Part shown: in pieces, positions 10,739-23,191 of the stretch
Numbering within the stretch: position 1 is the stretch's first letter
How the letters are laid out: every line of letters begins with the position of its first letter
Source: Phytophthora quininea
Taxonomy: Eukaryota; Oomycota; Peronosporomycetes; Peronosporales; Peronosporaceae
Length of the DNA: 64,000 nucleotides
Assembly (NCBI GenBank): GCA_011947345.1
Contig: JAAVTG010000565.1
Location: forward strand, 310,001-374,000
Direction of reading: 5' to 3'
Made by a program: the position numbers and the translations under genes
The notes under the pieces: generated by a model
Told to the model about the DNA's origin: nothing
The model's input: the letters and a program-made list of their open reading frames with translations, nothing else
The model's database searches: none

Positions 10739-12998
10739 GAGCAAATAACGGTGGCAGCAAAGGCAAATTATCTTGGACGGAGCCCATTGAACGTTGGACT
10801 GTGCGAGGTAGTGTCGCTCTGGACAGCTCCACTCGATGCCGTGCTTGGCCCACGAAGTCGGCACCTGCATTAACACAAGCACCTCTATTGCAGCCCTGGT
10901 GGCTTGCTTAATTAGGCGGAACTCGTCTCCACACTCGAGTCTTCACCACTCTGGTCCCCAAGCAGCAAGCGGAGCAGCCCAAAACGAGCGCAAAGAGGGT
11001 CCGCGACGACCAGGATGTCCAGCGCAACCTCGCCAGCGTGCAGGTGGAGAACTAGTGCGCATCGAGCCATGAGCACCAAAACCTATTTATTTCACTTGCA
11101 TTTACTATTGATCAGTAAAATGATTTTCTCAATAAAATATTTTAGAAATAGATACAATTATATACTTGCGGCGATTCTTTGTGATTTTGGCTTCTTCTTT
11201 TCAAGCACTTACGGCTACTTTCTATTTCAGGATAAGTTTATTTGTGATGGAATCCTGAGTCCTATTAATCCTTTGGTTCCCAGAAAAATGGTCCCGGAAC
11301 CGCATAGTAAATGTCGTATGATACGATGTCGCTGTGCGTCTACGAAAATGTATGCAGGAAGAAACTGCGTAAGGAAGGGCAGATAAAATGTCAAGAGCTT
11401 CATGAATCAATGTCGTAAGTTCTACGGCTTTCCTCTCGTCGTGCTGCAAGGAACGTCGTAACTTGCTACTATCGCACGAAGAGCCAGAAAAAAGTACGAA
11501 ACGAGCCTGTCATTGCCAACAAGGAAGGGTAAAAGTACGTTGATTCAAGCGAACATGAAGAAACGAAGCACCCATCAATCGTCTACGCTACCTCACAATT
11601 ACCACTCGTCATCACCATCGTGACCGTCGCGTTCACACTCCAGTTCTCGACGCGTCTTCTTCTGTTCTCCTACTACTTGACCGGCACGCCTCAACACAAC
11701 ACGCTTCCCTAAGGTGGGTGGAATCGCTTGGCCAGCGTCAAAGTTATCGTGCCATATCTCAAAGCACGTTTTAGCAACCCCCTTGTACTCATGGCGGATT
11801 TTGTTGCAGAGTCAGCACTTCGCGTCATCGATTGGGCAACGCTCACAAAAGAAGGTCGTCGCAAAAGACTTCTTCTTGCGGTCCGTTCGAAGGAGGACAC
11901 AAACTTTGCACGAGAATTGACGACGCTTTTAGACGTTGCTAACAGCAACCCAGTCCTCCGACCGCTCGAGCACGTGGTGAGGCGAACAGGTGTGCCCTTA
12001 TGCTTCTGGCTGTTTGTTGAGAGCGGGATCGCGACGACGCCGGCAAAATCGTCAATCTTGAGCTGGAGTAGCTGGTTCTGAAAAACGGCCAACCATTCCC
12101 CGCTCTTCATTGCACCTTTCCCAGCTATTTTTGTCGCCTCTTTGTGCGAAATGAAGGCATTCACAAGGGCTATGACAACAAAGCCTAGGAACAGGCTTTT
12201 GTAGTTTTTTTAACCTGGTGGACATCTGAAGCGATTACGTTTGAAGACGGAGTTTATCATGAACGTCAACTCCGAGCATCCAACGTTCGTAATCATTTTC
12301 AACGGCTGGAGACGGCACCCTAATTTGGCCAACTTGTTTGACCTTCCTCTCAATAGTCGGCTCCGTCATCACCGCACTAGTGCACTGGTTTACGATCCCA
12401 CCAGTGAAATGCTGTCATACTTGGTATAGCAAGATAATGTGAGAAACTGAAAGTGCCACGAGGAATGGACACTGAGCACAACTGTCGCTTCTCCTTCACG
12501 TTCTCATCGAGACCCAGCCGATTGGTCATCACAGTACCAATTACGATGACACTCATGTTGAGTATCCCGGTCGCGAAAAAGACGGACGAGTAGAAGTGGT
12601 CTATAACAGCCATGTGCCACACGCGGCGAGCATTGGTGTCTAGCACGACCTTCAAATTTCGAAGTACAGCTGCAGCACCCGTCTTGTGGTCAAAGCGTTG
12701 CCCTCGCCATCCTCTGCATTGCGCTTACGCGCATACATTTCGAACCTGGTCAGATACGACATTAATAGTCAACAAATCAACGGAATGACGTAACTTATGA
12801 AATAGAAAGAAAGTGAAAAGCACCTGTGGCAGTACCTCATTGCCCCTGTGCTAAAGGAACGATAAGTCCTAGTAGAACTTGCATTCTAGCCATCTGTGAA
12901 CAAGGAAAACAACATATGGAGGGACTTCTTGGCCGCGCTAAAATGCTATACCGGCAGCGCTAAAGTTAGACAGCCAAGCCCACCATTCTCGCTTTTGC
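10739..12998. other. Gene-poor region with decayed coding fragments
   Basis: No intact gene recognised. Weakly coding-like pieces lie on the minus strand at 12377-12655 (a hydrophobic stretch HFYSSVFFATGILNMSVIVI) and 11709-12164; they could be remains of one membrane-protein gene, but frames are interrupted and I cannot name a family. The rest looks like ordinary or degenerate intergenic DNA. Confidence 0.35.
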
Positions 12999-12999
12999 G

Positions 13000-13610
13000 A
13001 TGGGTCGGAAATGCGTCACTGGGACAGGAAGAAAGGCAAGAACCTACGAGAGAATCTCTATCGACTACAAGCACAAACTTGATGTCCTCCGTTTTATTGA
13101 TTCCGGAGCTTATAAAGGAGAGGAGGTAGCCACGTTTTACCAGTTGATTAAAGATTCAGAAGACAAAAGAAGAAGCAAAATAGTTTTGGTCATGGAGGCA
13201 GGCCCGTCCACTTATCGAGTACATGTGCAGTCAAGGCGAGGGGCATCATAAGAACGCTCGTAAACTTGGCGACGTGATTATTCTTCCCGACGGTGCTGAA
13301 GAGTATCTCAGTGTGTGGGTACACTCTTTGCGTCGTGATGGTTGTCCCGTATCAGCTAAAATGCTTCATTTCAAGGCACTTGAGGTTGCAAAAGACAGAG
13401 GAATCCCCACTGGGCTATTCTGCGCCTCCTATTCATGGCGATTGGGCTTCATGCGACGCAACAAGCTGTCAATCCGCTGCCGAACGCGGCAAGGTCAAAC
13501 TACCCCTTAAGACGACTAGATAATGGCTGCTCAATTTCAGGAGGAGGTGCGAAGCCTCATAGTTGAGCACAACATCTCCACAGTTCTTAGGCCAAGCTAT
13601 CCGAATGGAG
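13000..13610 (+). pseudogene. Tc5/pogo-superfamily transposase fragment (CENP-B-type HTH)
   Basis: Two overlapping frames give a CENP-B/Tc5-like DNA-binding region. The first (from 13000) reads YKHKLDVLRFIDSGAYKGEEVA, and the second (to 13510) reads HKNARKLGDVIILPDGAEE then WVHSLRRDGCPVSAKMLHFK and YSWRLGFMRRNKLSIRCRT, matching the usual layout of Tc5-type helix-turn-helix followed by the W-x-x-x-F-x-x-R-x-x-L-S-x-R block. A further piece, EEVRSLIVEHNI, lies in yet another frame around 13541-13580. The DDE catalytic domain is absent, so this is a dead 5' remnant of a DNA transposon. No terminal repeats identified. Confidence 0.6.
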
Positions 13611-14270
13611 GATGATATCCTCAGCGATAATGAGGATAACTAATCGCCAGTAAGGAGTACTCATGCATAAGCTAAATCGTAGTTATTTACGCTTCCCTCG
13701 TTACACATATTCTCCTTCTCCCAAATCCTCAAGTTCTCTTAGCACAGGGGTAAGGCGGTAGGCAGTCTTGGAGTCGCACAATATAAACATCTTCGATCCG
13801 TAGCAATGTTGACACGATGTGAAACTGGATTTTTCTATGAGATGTGTTGGGCGCATAATTACGGCACGTGATTGGACGGTTTGAATATTTGAACGGGAGG
13901 TTACAAGTGCGTACAGTAAAAGTAGGTTTGGCGCAGCTGCGCTGGACGCGGGAGATCTACCAAGGAGCTGTCTATACGCTGGAAAGTGCGCGCAAGGGTG
14001 GTACGATTACACCCTTGAACGCAGATTTGAACTCAGTCCTGGCCACTCTCACAGCGAATACATGTCGCCTCACCGAAGAGGCCAAATCGCCGTACGGAAC
14101 GCACCTGTGTGCGCGACCTGTCCCCTGCCTTGGTCACAGAATCAATTGCAACGATAAAGACTCCAACGCTCCCACAGGGAGCACGAAACCACCCTTGCCC
14201 GCACGTTGTGCTTAACATGTTCACATACAAGTTTTGAGACTATCCCGACCCCAAGTGCGCCCAGTGTTGA
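13611..14270. other. Intergenic, no gene seen
   Basis: Short overlapping frames only, without recognisable domains or consistent coding pattern. Confidence 0.4.
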
Positions 14271-14428
14271 TGATGACCCTTGGACGCACATCTGGAGTTG
14301 TGATAATCCTTGGCCGCACATTGCGTCCCATACGTCGATATACGAATTCTAAATCTACTTTGCACCAAGTGCGTTGAAGGTCCTTGATGACCCTTGGACC
14401 CAGATATGGCTGAACCTTGGACGTACAT
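14271..14428 (-). repeat. Degenerate short repeat, four copies
   Basis: A 21-base unit recurs four times: on the plus strand at 14271-14291 (TGATGACCCTTGGACGCACA core), 14301-14321, 14385-14405 and about 14408-14428. Copies differ at two to five positions and are unevenly spaced, as two close pairs about 60-80 bases apart. It may be a decayed minisatellite or part of an old transposon end. Confidence 0.5.
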
Positions 14429-17037
14429 CGCCATTCTCCACCAACGATCAGTGAGCCGCCAGGTGACTCTTCTGCGGACAGATCACGATCGCAATAAGAA
14501 GACCAACGATGTACAGGATCTCGTATGCTTGGTAGGCTGGCTTCGCTTTGAGGTGGCATCGAATCTATTTGGGCGTCTCGCGCCGTTGATCACCTTGCCT
14601 TGATAGAATAGCTTATGCTCGCGAATCGACTTGCTGGAGAGCATATCGGTTTGTCTCCGCATTGATCATAACCCACATGGCATTCGGCATGAAGTACAAG
14701 AACGTGCAATGACGTGAGTGGCAAACGTCACGTAGTTCCTTCACTGGACAAGCCTCTTCCTTGTTCAAACCAGAATACGCAGTCACTCCAGATTCGTACG
14801 CTGACGACACAGAACTCCACTGCATCGATCGTAGAGCGTTCGCAAGCTCTCTCACGGAGCGTTTATCTAGATCGTCGTTGCCTACGTGCAGTGAAGCAAT
14901 GCTTCATTCATCTCTACGGCGTCAGCGACAGACAAGACGTCACTGTTGTTATCATCTTCATCATTTGTAAATCCGCCGTCGTCTTTATCTACATCAACGC
15001 CATCACTCTAGCCTGAGCTGAAGCTCTCATACTCACTTGAACTCTCACCCTTCGGCACAAAGTTGCCATCTTTCTTCAGCTGGGCCTTTGCTCTGGCACA
15101 ACATGATCATTGGTTATTTCACTCTCAGTATCAACTCCAGAAACTTCCGAGAGGATCTACAAGCAGGCAGCAGCTTCATGCTGGGAAGAATCAAGTTGAA
15201 TATCGCTCGGTGTTAACTCAAACGCTTGTTGTGACAGCTCGACCTCTGATTCACCGGAGAGGCCAAACAGTTTGTTGAGAGTACGCTAGGAGAGCTGCAC
15301 GCTCGCTTTGATCTGAGACGCTTGGGTAGCATCTTGTTCGATCTCATCAACTGTTGAAGCTCCATCTACTTCACTTGCTTGAGTTGTTCTCTCCCTTGTT
15401 TTGTATTCTTCCTCCTTAGTCTCACCTTCCGAGCTCTCTCCATCAACAAGCAACCCCAACTCAAAAGTGTGTGCAATGACAGCAGGCGCACTGACAATAT
15501 CGATCCTCCACTTCCGGCCACTGATGGTGAGCGAGCATATGGACCAACGGTTCAACAACGTGATTTTACATCCGATCACCTGGGAAACGCTGTAGCTATA
15601 ATGAACCAAAGTCAATGTTTATTGTTAAAATAAAAGCGTATTTGTAAGTCTGTCTCACACATTCCTGATTGGCTGGTGGCATAACAATGATCAGTATATT
15701 GATCTAAACGATAACACACCTAAGTACATCCTGCTGAGCGAAACGAGGCTTATGGCTCGAGTGCTCCGAAGAACGACGACTGGCTTGTCCATCGAAATGG
15801 GTATCTAAATGGACTTGTCCTACGACAACACGGAATTCACTAACATGCGGGGGTACCCTTCTTGCAAAACCCGTGCGAACTGTGGCAGAACCTCGACCTA
15901 CAATTGTTTAATCAGCGAGTATTGCATAGATCCCCCTCTACGCCATTTAAAGATACATGGAAGTGGGAAGCAATGCGCTCGCCGCAACGTGTAGAGTAAC
16001 TAACGGGCATGAAGAAAGACAGCTAAGCGATAGAAGATAATGAAATGCTCAAACTTGTTGAAGACGATACCTTGTCAGTCATGACTAACTCGACGTTCAG
16101 TAGGAAAACCCGTCACATCGAATTGAGTAGTTGAGGCTGTATGTGATCCGAGTAGAGGTTCTGAAGGAAACTGTTGTACTCGAGAAAGTGAACCCGACAA
16201 TTCTCGCGATACCATGGAAAATATGTCATCGCTAGATCATTCGATCGTATGAGAGAGAACTCTGCTTCCTGATCGAGTATAAGAAGGAGTCGTGAGACGA
16301 TGAATATGTCAACGATGGCGAAGAGTCTGGTGTGAGGAAGCGTATCTCAGTGCGGAAGCCGCTCTAGGGGGCTGATAGTGTTCTGAATGCTACTTGGATG
16401 GGCTTGTTAGGAATCGAGAATGTGCTGACGGTTTTCTCGGTGAGGCGACGATCTTAGTTACTGCTTAGGGGACAGACTAGGCGTGTAGCGTACGGTCATA
16501 TATGCTCGTTGAGCCATAGTGTAGTAGCCTGTCGACCTAAAGCCAGACTCTAATACCCACCACATCACATTTCGTTCGTCCGGTAATCAAACTTGAGAAG
16601 ATGATTGGCATCAAATCCGAGTCTAAGTCCTCGTAGGGGTGTATCATGAATCACCTCGGTGGAGTCGAAACGAACAAAGATTCCAGAAAGTCACGATTGC
16701 CGAGGAGACGCTTTGGCTTAGACGCAGCTCAGCCTTAAATTTGCAGTGAAGATACTAGCAACTAAGAGCTTACATTGCTAAACGAAGCCTGGAGCTGGCC
16801 GTCAGCCGCTCACGACTTACCCGAACTGTAACAGGGTCGGATTATTTTGCTCAGGATCGCAGTATGGCACACTGCACCACAGATTGAATCATGGTTAGGA
16901 CGACAGGCGGATGCTCGTGTCAGCGACCAAATGCGATTTTAGCGCAAAATATATTTTTAAAAAATGTAAAATTTAAACGATTGTGTTTTGCGTAAAAAAG
17001 GTTACGTTTTTTAAGTAAAGAATGTGAAAGTTTCACA
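14429..17037. other. Gene-poor region upstream of TERT
   Basis: About 2.6 kb with no supported gene. Between about 16000 and 17010 no open frame above 60 codons exists on either strand. A minus frame at 15286-15615 contains a plausible peptide patch (LNRWSICSLTISGRKWRIDI) that I could not assign. The last 100 bases (16930-17035) are strongly A/T-rich and probably belong to the TERT promoter. Confidence 0.4.
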
Positions 17038-20000
17038 ATGGATGCACTGCTGGTGAAAGCGCAAACGCTGCGCTGCTTTCTCCAAAGGTGAGCAGCAGAG
17101 ATCGACCATATTCCGTTTGCAATCTAACACAACGTGTATGATAGAGCCGCTCAGCAGCGCAGGGTCGATGGAGACGCCAGTCTGGAGCAAAAACTGGCGC
17201 TGGAGTCCCGACAAGATATCGTATACGCGTTGGATCACACCTTTCTAATATTACCACAAAATTCCACAGCTGAAATTTTTCCTAAAAGACCTTGGAGCTG
17301 CGAAATCTGCATTTCACATGTAAGCATCAGCATTATTATTCTTTGTTTGTTTATTTTACTGATGGTAAATATTGTCTTCCAGACTGAGTTGATTCATCAT
17401 GTTATTGAGGTGTGTGCTTCATTTCTTTATTTCTCTCATGTTACAAATCGCTCACAAGTACTATATAGCGTCTTTTAGCGCGGAAACGAGCTGCAAGTAA
17501 CTGGGAGGATGTGAATATTCTCACTCTTGGATACCGAGAAGGCACACCTGGAGCTACTGGCCACCATGTAACGCAGTCCAATGGGGTCATGTGCTACTAC
17601 CCAAACACTCTAGTGTCGACGCTGAAGAAGCCGCTTTGGGAAGCGATCCACCAGCTCATGGGAGACGATCTCATGGTCCATCTATTACTGAACTATACGA
17701 TCTTTGCTCAAGTGAATGATGCTCAGCTATCCTACATTCAGGTACTTGATGTGATATTTTGCAGATACATTGGTAAAAAAAATGTTGACAGATTTGTTGT
17801 CGTCAGTTGGCTGGGAAGAATCTGCGACACAGTAGTAAACTAGAAACAGATCCTGAAGCAGAGGCGGTGAAAGCTGTCGGCAAACAAGATTTGTCGATCA
17901 ATCAGGTGATGTATGCTCGCCAGTTTCGAAAGAACCATATTTTTGCGAGTTCGCATGTCTTAGTTAAATCGTCCAAGACGTCGAAGTCAGGTGAGCTCAT
18001 CAGTCGAGGTAAAGCTTTTCGAGTGCTCCAGTCAATATTCCCGGAGATTGCTGGCCAGAAGCGTCTCCCGAGACGTCTTATTAATCTCATCCCGATTGTG
18101 CAGTCCATGGTGGAGCGATTTAAGACATGCAAAGTGGAGGAGTTGGCTTCAAAATTGCTTCCTTTACCGCCAGGTTTTCGCAAGTTCATGGCCGACAACC
18201 CGGAAATCAAGCAAATGGTTGCCACACGAAGAGCTGAAATGTCCTCTCAACCGTTAATCGCCCCAGTTGTCCGTAAATCTCTGGAGGAAGGATACTTGAG
18301 TCAAGCTGAGGAAGTGGCACCCAGTTCGGACCGCAAACGGAAGAGAAGGGAAGAAGCCATTGAAATGAGATCGAGTACCTCAGTTATCAATGCTGTAGGT
18401 ACTTCAGCATCACCCAAGAAAAAGATACGGAATGCAAGGGACAGAAATGACGGCAAAAATTGTGATGAAATTGGGCTGGCAAAGCTACCGCAGCACAAAG
18501 AAGATATCAAGCGTGTCTTGACCTTTGCGGCTCCGAAAAAGCGTGTTTATCGCCTTGTTCGTAAGATTACTGCAACAGTTGTGCCAAAAGGGATATGGGG
18601 CCCTAGCACCACGAAGAATTGGAAGCGTGTTAAGTCGATGCTGCGCCAGTTGATTTTTCTCGGAAGTTCGACGTGTTCTCACTGAAGAAGGTAAGGTTGT
18701 GACTGTTGATAAAAAAATATCCCCTTTCCTCTCATTTGTTGTGTAGTGTGCTGAAGAATTCCAAGTAAGAAACGTTGAATGGATGGCGCTCACCTCCACC
18801 GCCACATCCTGGTACGACCCATGTGTGTCAACCCACTCTTGATGACTTATTTGTTTGTGACTAGCCCCCAGAACGAAGTGATCAAACGCCGTAGATTGTT
18901 CGAGTCGTTGCTCTGGTGGGTGGTGTCGTCATTGGCATTCCCGATATTGCGAAACTTGTTTTATATCACGGAAGCGGAAGGAATGGCGAATGAGATTTCT
19001 TATTATCAGCGTCCCGTGTGGGACGTCATCAGGTAATAGCATTGCTTTGTTGTCGTTGCAGAACTACAGTGACCGCTAAATGATCTTCTTTTCCTGTTGT
19101 AAACAGCGAGCTTGCTTTGGATGACTTGGAAGGAGGAATACTTCAAGCCTCTCATGATGATGGAACAAATACTATTAACCGGGTCGGCAACTGGCAACAT
19201 CGCGTCTTCGATTGCTACCGAAGTCAACGGGGTCCGTCCACTGATGAATTTATCCGCTCCTGTTGACCAGGCCTTCGTCTCCGTAAACAGATCTCTGGAG
19301 ACAGTGCATCGTGTACTTGTTTTTGAAATGGATCGTCAGCCCAAGAAGCTTGTTGGGTCATCTGTCCAAAATATGGACGAGATTTACAGTCGAATCAAAC
19401 CGCTGTTTCAAGAGATTGGTTGTTGCCCTCGCTGTGCTGAACGTCGACGTGTCCGTGGAGATCAACCTGTTGCTTATTGCGTCACAGTCGATATTGAACG
19501 GTGTTTCGATACTATTCGGCCGCGGAAACTGTACCAGGTACTGAAGAAGGCCATGCTAGAAGACGAATATCTGATCCGCAAGCACTGGGTTGGCCATCAA
19601 GTCTCCTCGATTGATACTAGCGAAGCGTCGAGTTTCTTCTTCAAACTGGAGCGGCCAGCTTTCTCTTCTGGAGATTTACTGAGATTCGAAGAGCTGGCAG
19701 CTCAGTCAAAGAAGAAGAACGCAGTGTTTGTCGATGGGGTCATTTACGACTATCTGACCAAAGCAAAAGCTTTACAACTGCTAAAAGAGCACTTGTTCGC
19801 CAATGTCGTGGAAATGGATGGCCATGAGTTTCTCCAGCGATGCGGAATTCCACAAGGATCCGTACTCTCCACTACATTGTGCAATATCTACTACGCCCAC
19901 TTCGAGCGACGAGTACTACGTAAATACCTCCCCGAGCTGTGCGATCCGGCTATTGTACCTCCTCCCTGCTGTCAACATGAAGAACTTCTGCGCTACACCG

Positions 20001-21017
20001 ACGATTTCTGTACATTACGACGGACTTGAAGCGAGCACAAAGGTTCTTGAAAGTGATGCATGACGGGAACGAAGAGTACGGGTGCTTTGTGAATCTGGCC
20101 AAGAGTCAGGCAAACTTCGAGCCAACATTCGACCACGATGAAGTTCAGCGAGTTGATGTGCAGGATTCCGATGGGTGTTTGTCGTGGTGTGGAATGCTAA
20201 TTGATCCCATTCGCCTTCAGATTTACGTCAACTACGAAAAGTAAGTGCTGCGATAGTATCGTTTAACAGGACTAACTAACGATTGCTCTTATGCAGACTG
20301 AGTGGCTCGCTCCTCCAAGCGTCGATCCCGATGAACGAGACCAAGGCGGCTCAATGTTTCTTTGTCAATAAGGTGGTTTCTCCCATCCGGCAGCGTTGGC
20401 ACGCTCTGTATTTCGACGCCGACTTTCTGGCTGCAGATGCGATTTGCATTAACCTTTTCCAGATGCACGCAGTGGCAGCGCATCGCTTCGTCATCTTGAT
20501 CGAGATGCTGCCGTTCGTCAATCGAGACATGCGTTTCTTTCACGAAAGTGTTCTCAAGATTATGCAGAAAGCGACCAAAGGAATTCATCGCAGTTTGGAA
20601 CTTACCAGTGAGGCACAGTCAGATTCGGCCAAGCAAGGCAAGCGATCTTTGGTGTCCTACGAAGCGCGAAAACACCAGGTGAGCTCCAGGCTGGTCGGAT
20701 TTGCGCGTAGCAGCCCATCCGTGGGTTCGTTTTGTCATGACGTTGACGTTGGTTGGTGTTGGCAATAGGTTTGGACCATTGGTTTGACAGCGTTCGCGCT
20801 AGTACTTCAGTCGAAACGGGAGCGCACAAAGTCCGCCGTAAACACGGCCAAGAACCAAAGCGTGGTGAATTGGCAGAAACTAGTAAACGCTCTGCATGTC
20901 GACCAAGTGGAGTTGAAGCGGCGGTCAAAGACTCAGCATCTCGAGCCTGTTCAGGTCGACTGGTTGCTGCGAGATCCCCGCAACGAGTCCATCTTGAAGC
21001 GATGTCTGCAGGGATAA
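17038..21017 (+). CDS. TERT: Telomerase reverse transcriptase (multi-exon, several apparent frameshifts)
   Basis: Catalytic subunit of telomerase, which copies an RNA template onto chromosome ends in the nucleus. Probable exons: 17038-17087, 17163-17319, 17383-17409, 17479-17741, 17807-18690, 18747-~18824, ~18865-19032, 19107-20240, 20297-20678, 20769-21017 (about 1,100 residues). RNA-binding domain: VNILTLGYREGTPGATG, YIQ-LAGKNLRHSS, NQVMYARQFRK; QFP block VRKITATVVPKGIWG; T motif FYITEAEGMANEISYYQRP. RT motifs: 1, LRLLPKSTG then VRPLMNLSAPVDQ; A, CVTVDIERCFDTIRP (metal Asp); B', QRCGIPQGSVLSTTLCN; C, LLRYTDDFC (Asp pair); D, EEYGCFVNLAKSQANFE; E, LSWCGMLID. A C-terminal extension follows. 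Single bases appear missing at about 18662, 19176, 19229-19232 (GGGG) and 20012, each with the right motif continuing in the next frame. The first three exons are the least certain. A pseudogene is the alternative. Confidence 0.88.
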
Positions 21018-21544
21018 ACCGACGCAGCTTCACAGTCGATCGCGCCTTACCAACAACCGGCTGGTCAACTTCAAACTTGTGGACGGCGGACGAAAGCCGC
21101 GTCTCAATGGCAGATCACTAGATCCGAAATGGGTGCGTTTCTGTTTTTCGGTGCCTGCCTCGCAGAGACGAGTCGTGTTGCAACGTGACGAGGATCTGCG
21201 AGTTTCCAAGTCTTCGGTGTCGTCTCGAGCAATCCGGTGTCGATACGGAGGAACCGGGGCCACCAGGTGTTGACAGGCTCTCGATTGCGCCTCGAATGGC
21301 GAGCAGGCAACACTTCCAGCGCTCACCCCGACCCGCACCAGCTGGCTGCGCAACTCGCTCACACAGCCGTGGAGGAGCTCAAGTCGCGATGGTGCAGCAG
21401 CAGGCTGGCAGGTGGCAGTCTCCGATATTCCGCGATTGGGCATCAAGCGTTAAACACGAACGCCGCCACCTGGCCATTGATCTGTCTTGGCAGGTGAGCC
21501 ACAACAGTCCAAGTGTCGAGGCGACCTCGTCCTGCGTGGCGTGG
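21018..21544 (+). other. Coding-like stretch between TERT and the 7TM-cyclase gene
   Basis: A plus frame at about 21034-21273 reads smoothly as NNRLVNFKLVDGGRKPRL then GRSLDPKWVRFCFSVPASQ, and a later frame gives HPDPHQLAAQLAHTAVEEL. Both look more like real protein than noise, but they sit in different frames, have no clear start and match no family I recognise. It may be a small unknown gene, an exon of a neighbour, or chance. Confidence 0.3.
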
Positions 21545-23191
21545 ATGGATGACTCGACACACTACAACTGGACGCTGACGTATGTGGTCGTGCTGGCGGT
21601 GGCCACCGTCACGACCTTCACGACGCTGCTGCTGTCGTTCAAGCAGATCAAGGTGAGCGACTCGGCCGTGCAGTTCATCACGTATTCGGTATGCCGTTTG
21701 TACTTTGTGTACTCGGTGGCGCGGTTGGTGCTCTACGTGGGTGTTCTGGCGAACTTTGACGGACTACGCGATACATTGGACGAGCTGGACAACGGAGAGT
21801 TAATGGGTGCCAGAGCCATCTACTCGGAAGGTAAGCGCAAGGTCTTCCCCGTGGCGGTCACACTCGTCGGCGACTGTGCTTTAATGAGCACCAACTTCTT
21901 TATTATCACGCTGGCGTACGAGATGAAGCGTCTGATTATCAAGTCGATGGATCGAGGACCGAACCGCGAACGTGCCATTATGCGGCAGTACAGCATGCGC
22001 GCGTACGGGATCGCGGTGGTCTTTGCCATCCTGATGATTGTGTCGGCCTTCTTGCCGACGTCGGCGGCGGAACGTTGCAGACCGTCGCGTTTTGGATCGA
22101 GCTGGCGGGCATCTGGGCTTCCGTGCTGTATCCGCTGTACGCTACGCTGCGGATTTCGTGCAAGAAGCGCGCTCGCAGTGCTGTGGACCCTGCGTCATTG
22201 CTGCTGCACCAGCGTATCAAGAGCTTCGTGATCGTGTACTGCGTGCTGGTGTTCCCATCTTGCGTCGTCGAGGTGCTGTGTCGTCTCTTCAGTAGCATCA
22301 GCATGGAGTGGGTGGGTATCACTCAGATTCTCTATTACATGTCCGGCGGTGGCGCTGCGTTCGCGATTGGGGTCAGCGTAACTTGCTGCTATCGCACCTT
22401 GCGACCACTAATGCCGCCGTCCGTGTACGAACAGCTTGTCGAAGGTGGCTATTTCCCGGAAGAGCGAGGAGTAGACGACGTCGTGGAGGCTCCAACTCGT
22501 CGACCGATTTTCGTGGTGACAGACATCGAAGGCTCCAGTCGACTGTGGGCAGGCAATCCGGTCGCTATGGCCGAGGCTCAGTCGATCCACGACGACTTGC
22601 TACGGCAGCAACTGCCGCGCTACCGAGGCTACGAGATCACGACTGCAGGAGACTCGTTCCAGCTGGCCTTCCACTGTGTCCGCGACGCCATCTTGTGGTG
22701 CGTCAGCGTGCAGGAGAAGCTGCTCAAGGCGACTTGGCCCGCAGCGTTGTTGAAATTCGACAACGCCGCGAGAGTGTACGACATTTGGACAGGGCTACTG
22801 TTCAACGGCCTGCGCGTTCGGATGGCGATCCACGACGGTGACGAGCGCTTGGTCTGCTCGAGACATCCGACCACGGGTAAGACGTACTTGGGTCTGAGCG
22901 AGATGCTGGCTCGTGAAATGAGCGAGATAGGACGAGGCGGCCAGATCATTCTCAGCGAGTCGGCGTTGGCGCTCTACAAGACGAGATGCTGCACGCCCTC
23001 GCGAGAGCGGAGCTGTCGACAAGTTCAGAGTGCAGCCGTTCCAAACGTTCGAGCAGCCTGAGTTTGGCATTGCCATGCAGATGCACGAGGTGATCTCAAC
23101 GAGGATAGGAGAGCGGTTCCGAGTCGACAACCCGCACACCACCATCCGGATGGACCACCTCAGCGAGCGGCTGCGGCTGCCGCACTTCTAA
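21545..23191 (+). CDS. Seven-transmembrane protein fused to a class III nucleotidyl cyclase domain (frameshifted)
   Basis: Likely membrane signalling protein making (or once making) a cyclic nucleotide. Start at MDDSTHYNW. Seven hydrophobic segments can be counted: TYVVVLAVATVTTFTTLLL; FITYSVCRLYFVYSVARLVL; FPVAVTLVGDCALMSTNFF; GIAVVFAILMIVSAF; VAFWIELAGIWASVLYPLY; FVIVYCVLVFPSCVVEVL; ITQILYYMSGGGAAFAIG. The cytosolic domain then has the class III cyclase start RRPIFVVTDIEGSSRLW (first metal Asp), the second metal site YEITTAGDSFQLAF and the strand LRVRMAIHDGD. The usual transition-state Asn in the N-x-x-A-R block is Glu (SEMLAREM) while the Arg remains. Apparent single-base losses at about 22054, 22980 and 23001; the last frame ends LRLPHF at 23191. 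A GPCR-effector fusion is the best reading; GPCR identity of the 7TM part is inferred. Confidence 0.72.

Noticed and set aside
10836..11449. Small frames around 10.8-11.4 kb as genes
   Set aside because: No starts, domains or consistent composition; most are short and overlap on both strands.
21185..21544. N-terminal extension of the 7TM-cyclase frame
   Set aside because: The open frame extends upstream, but residues before the ATG at 21545 look random and a conserved-looking short N-terminus before TM1 begins there.
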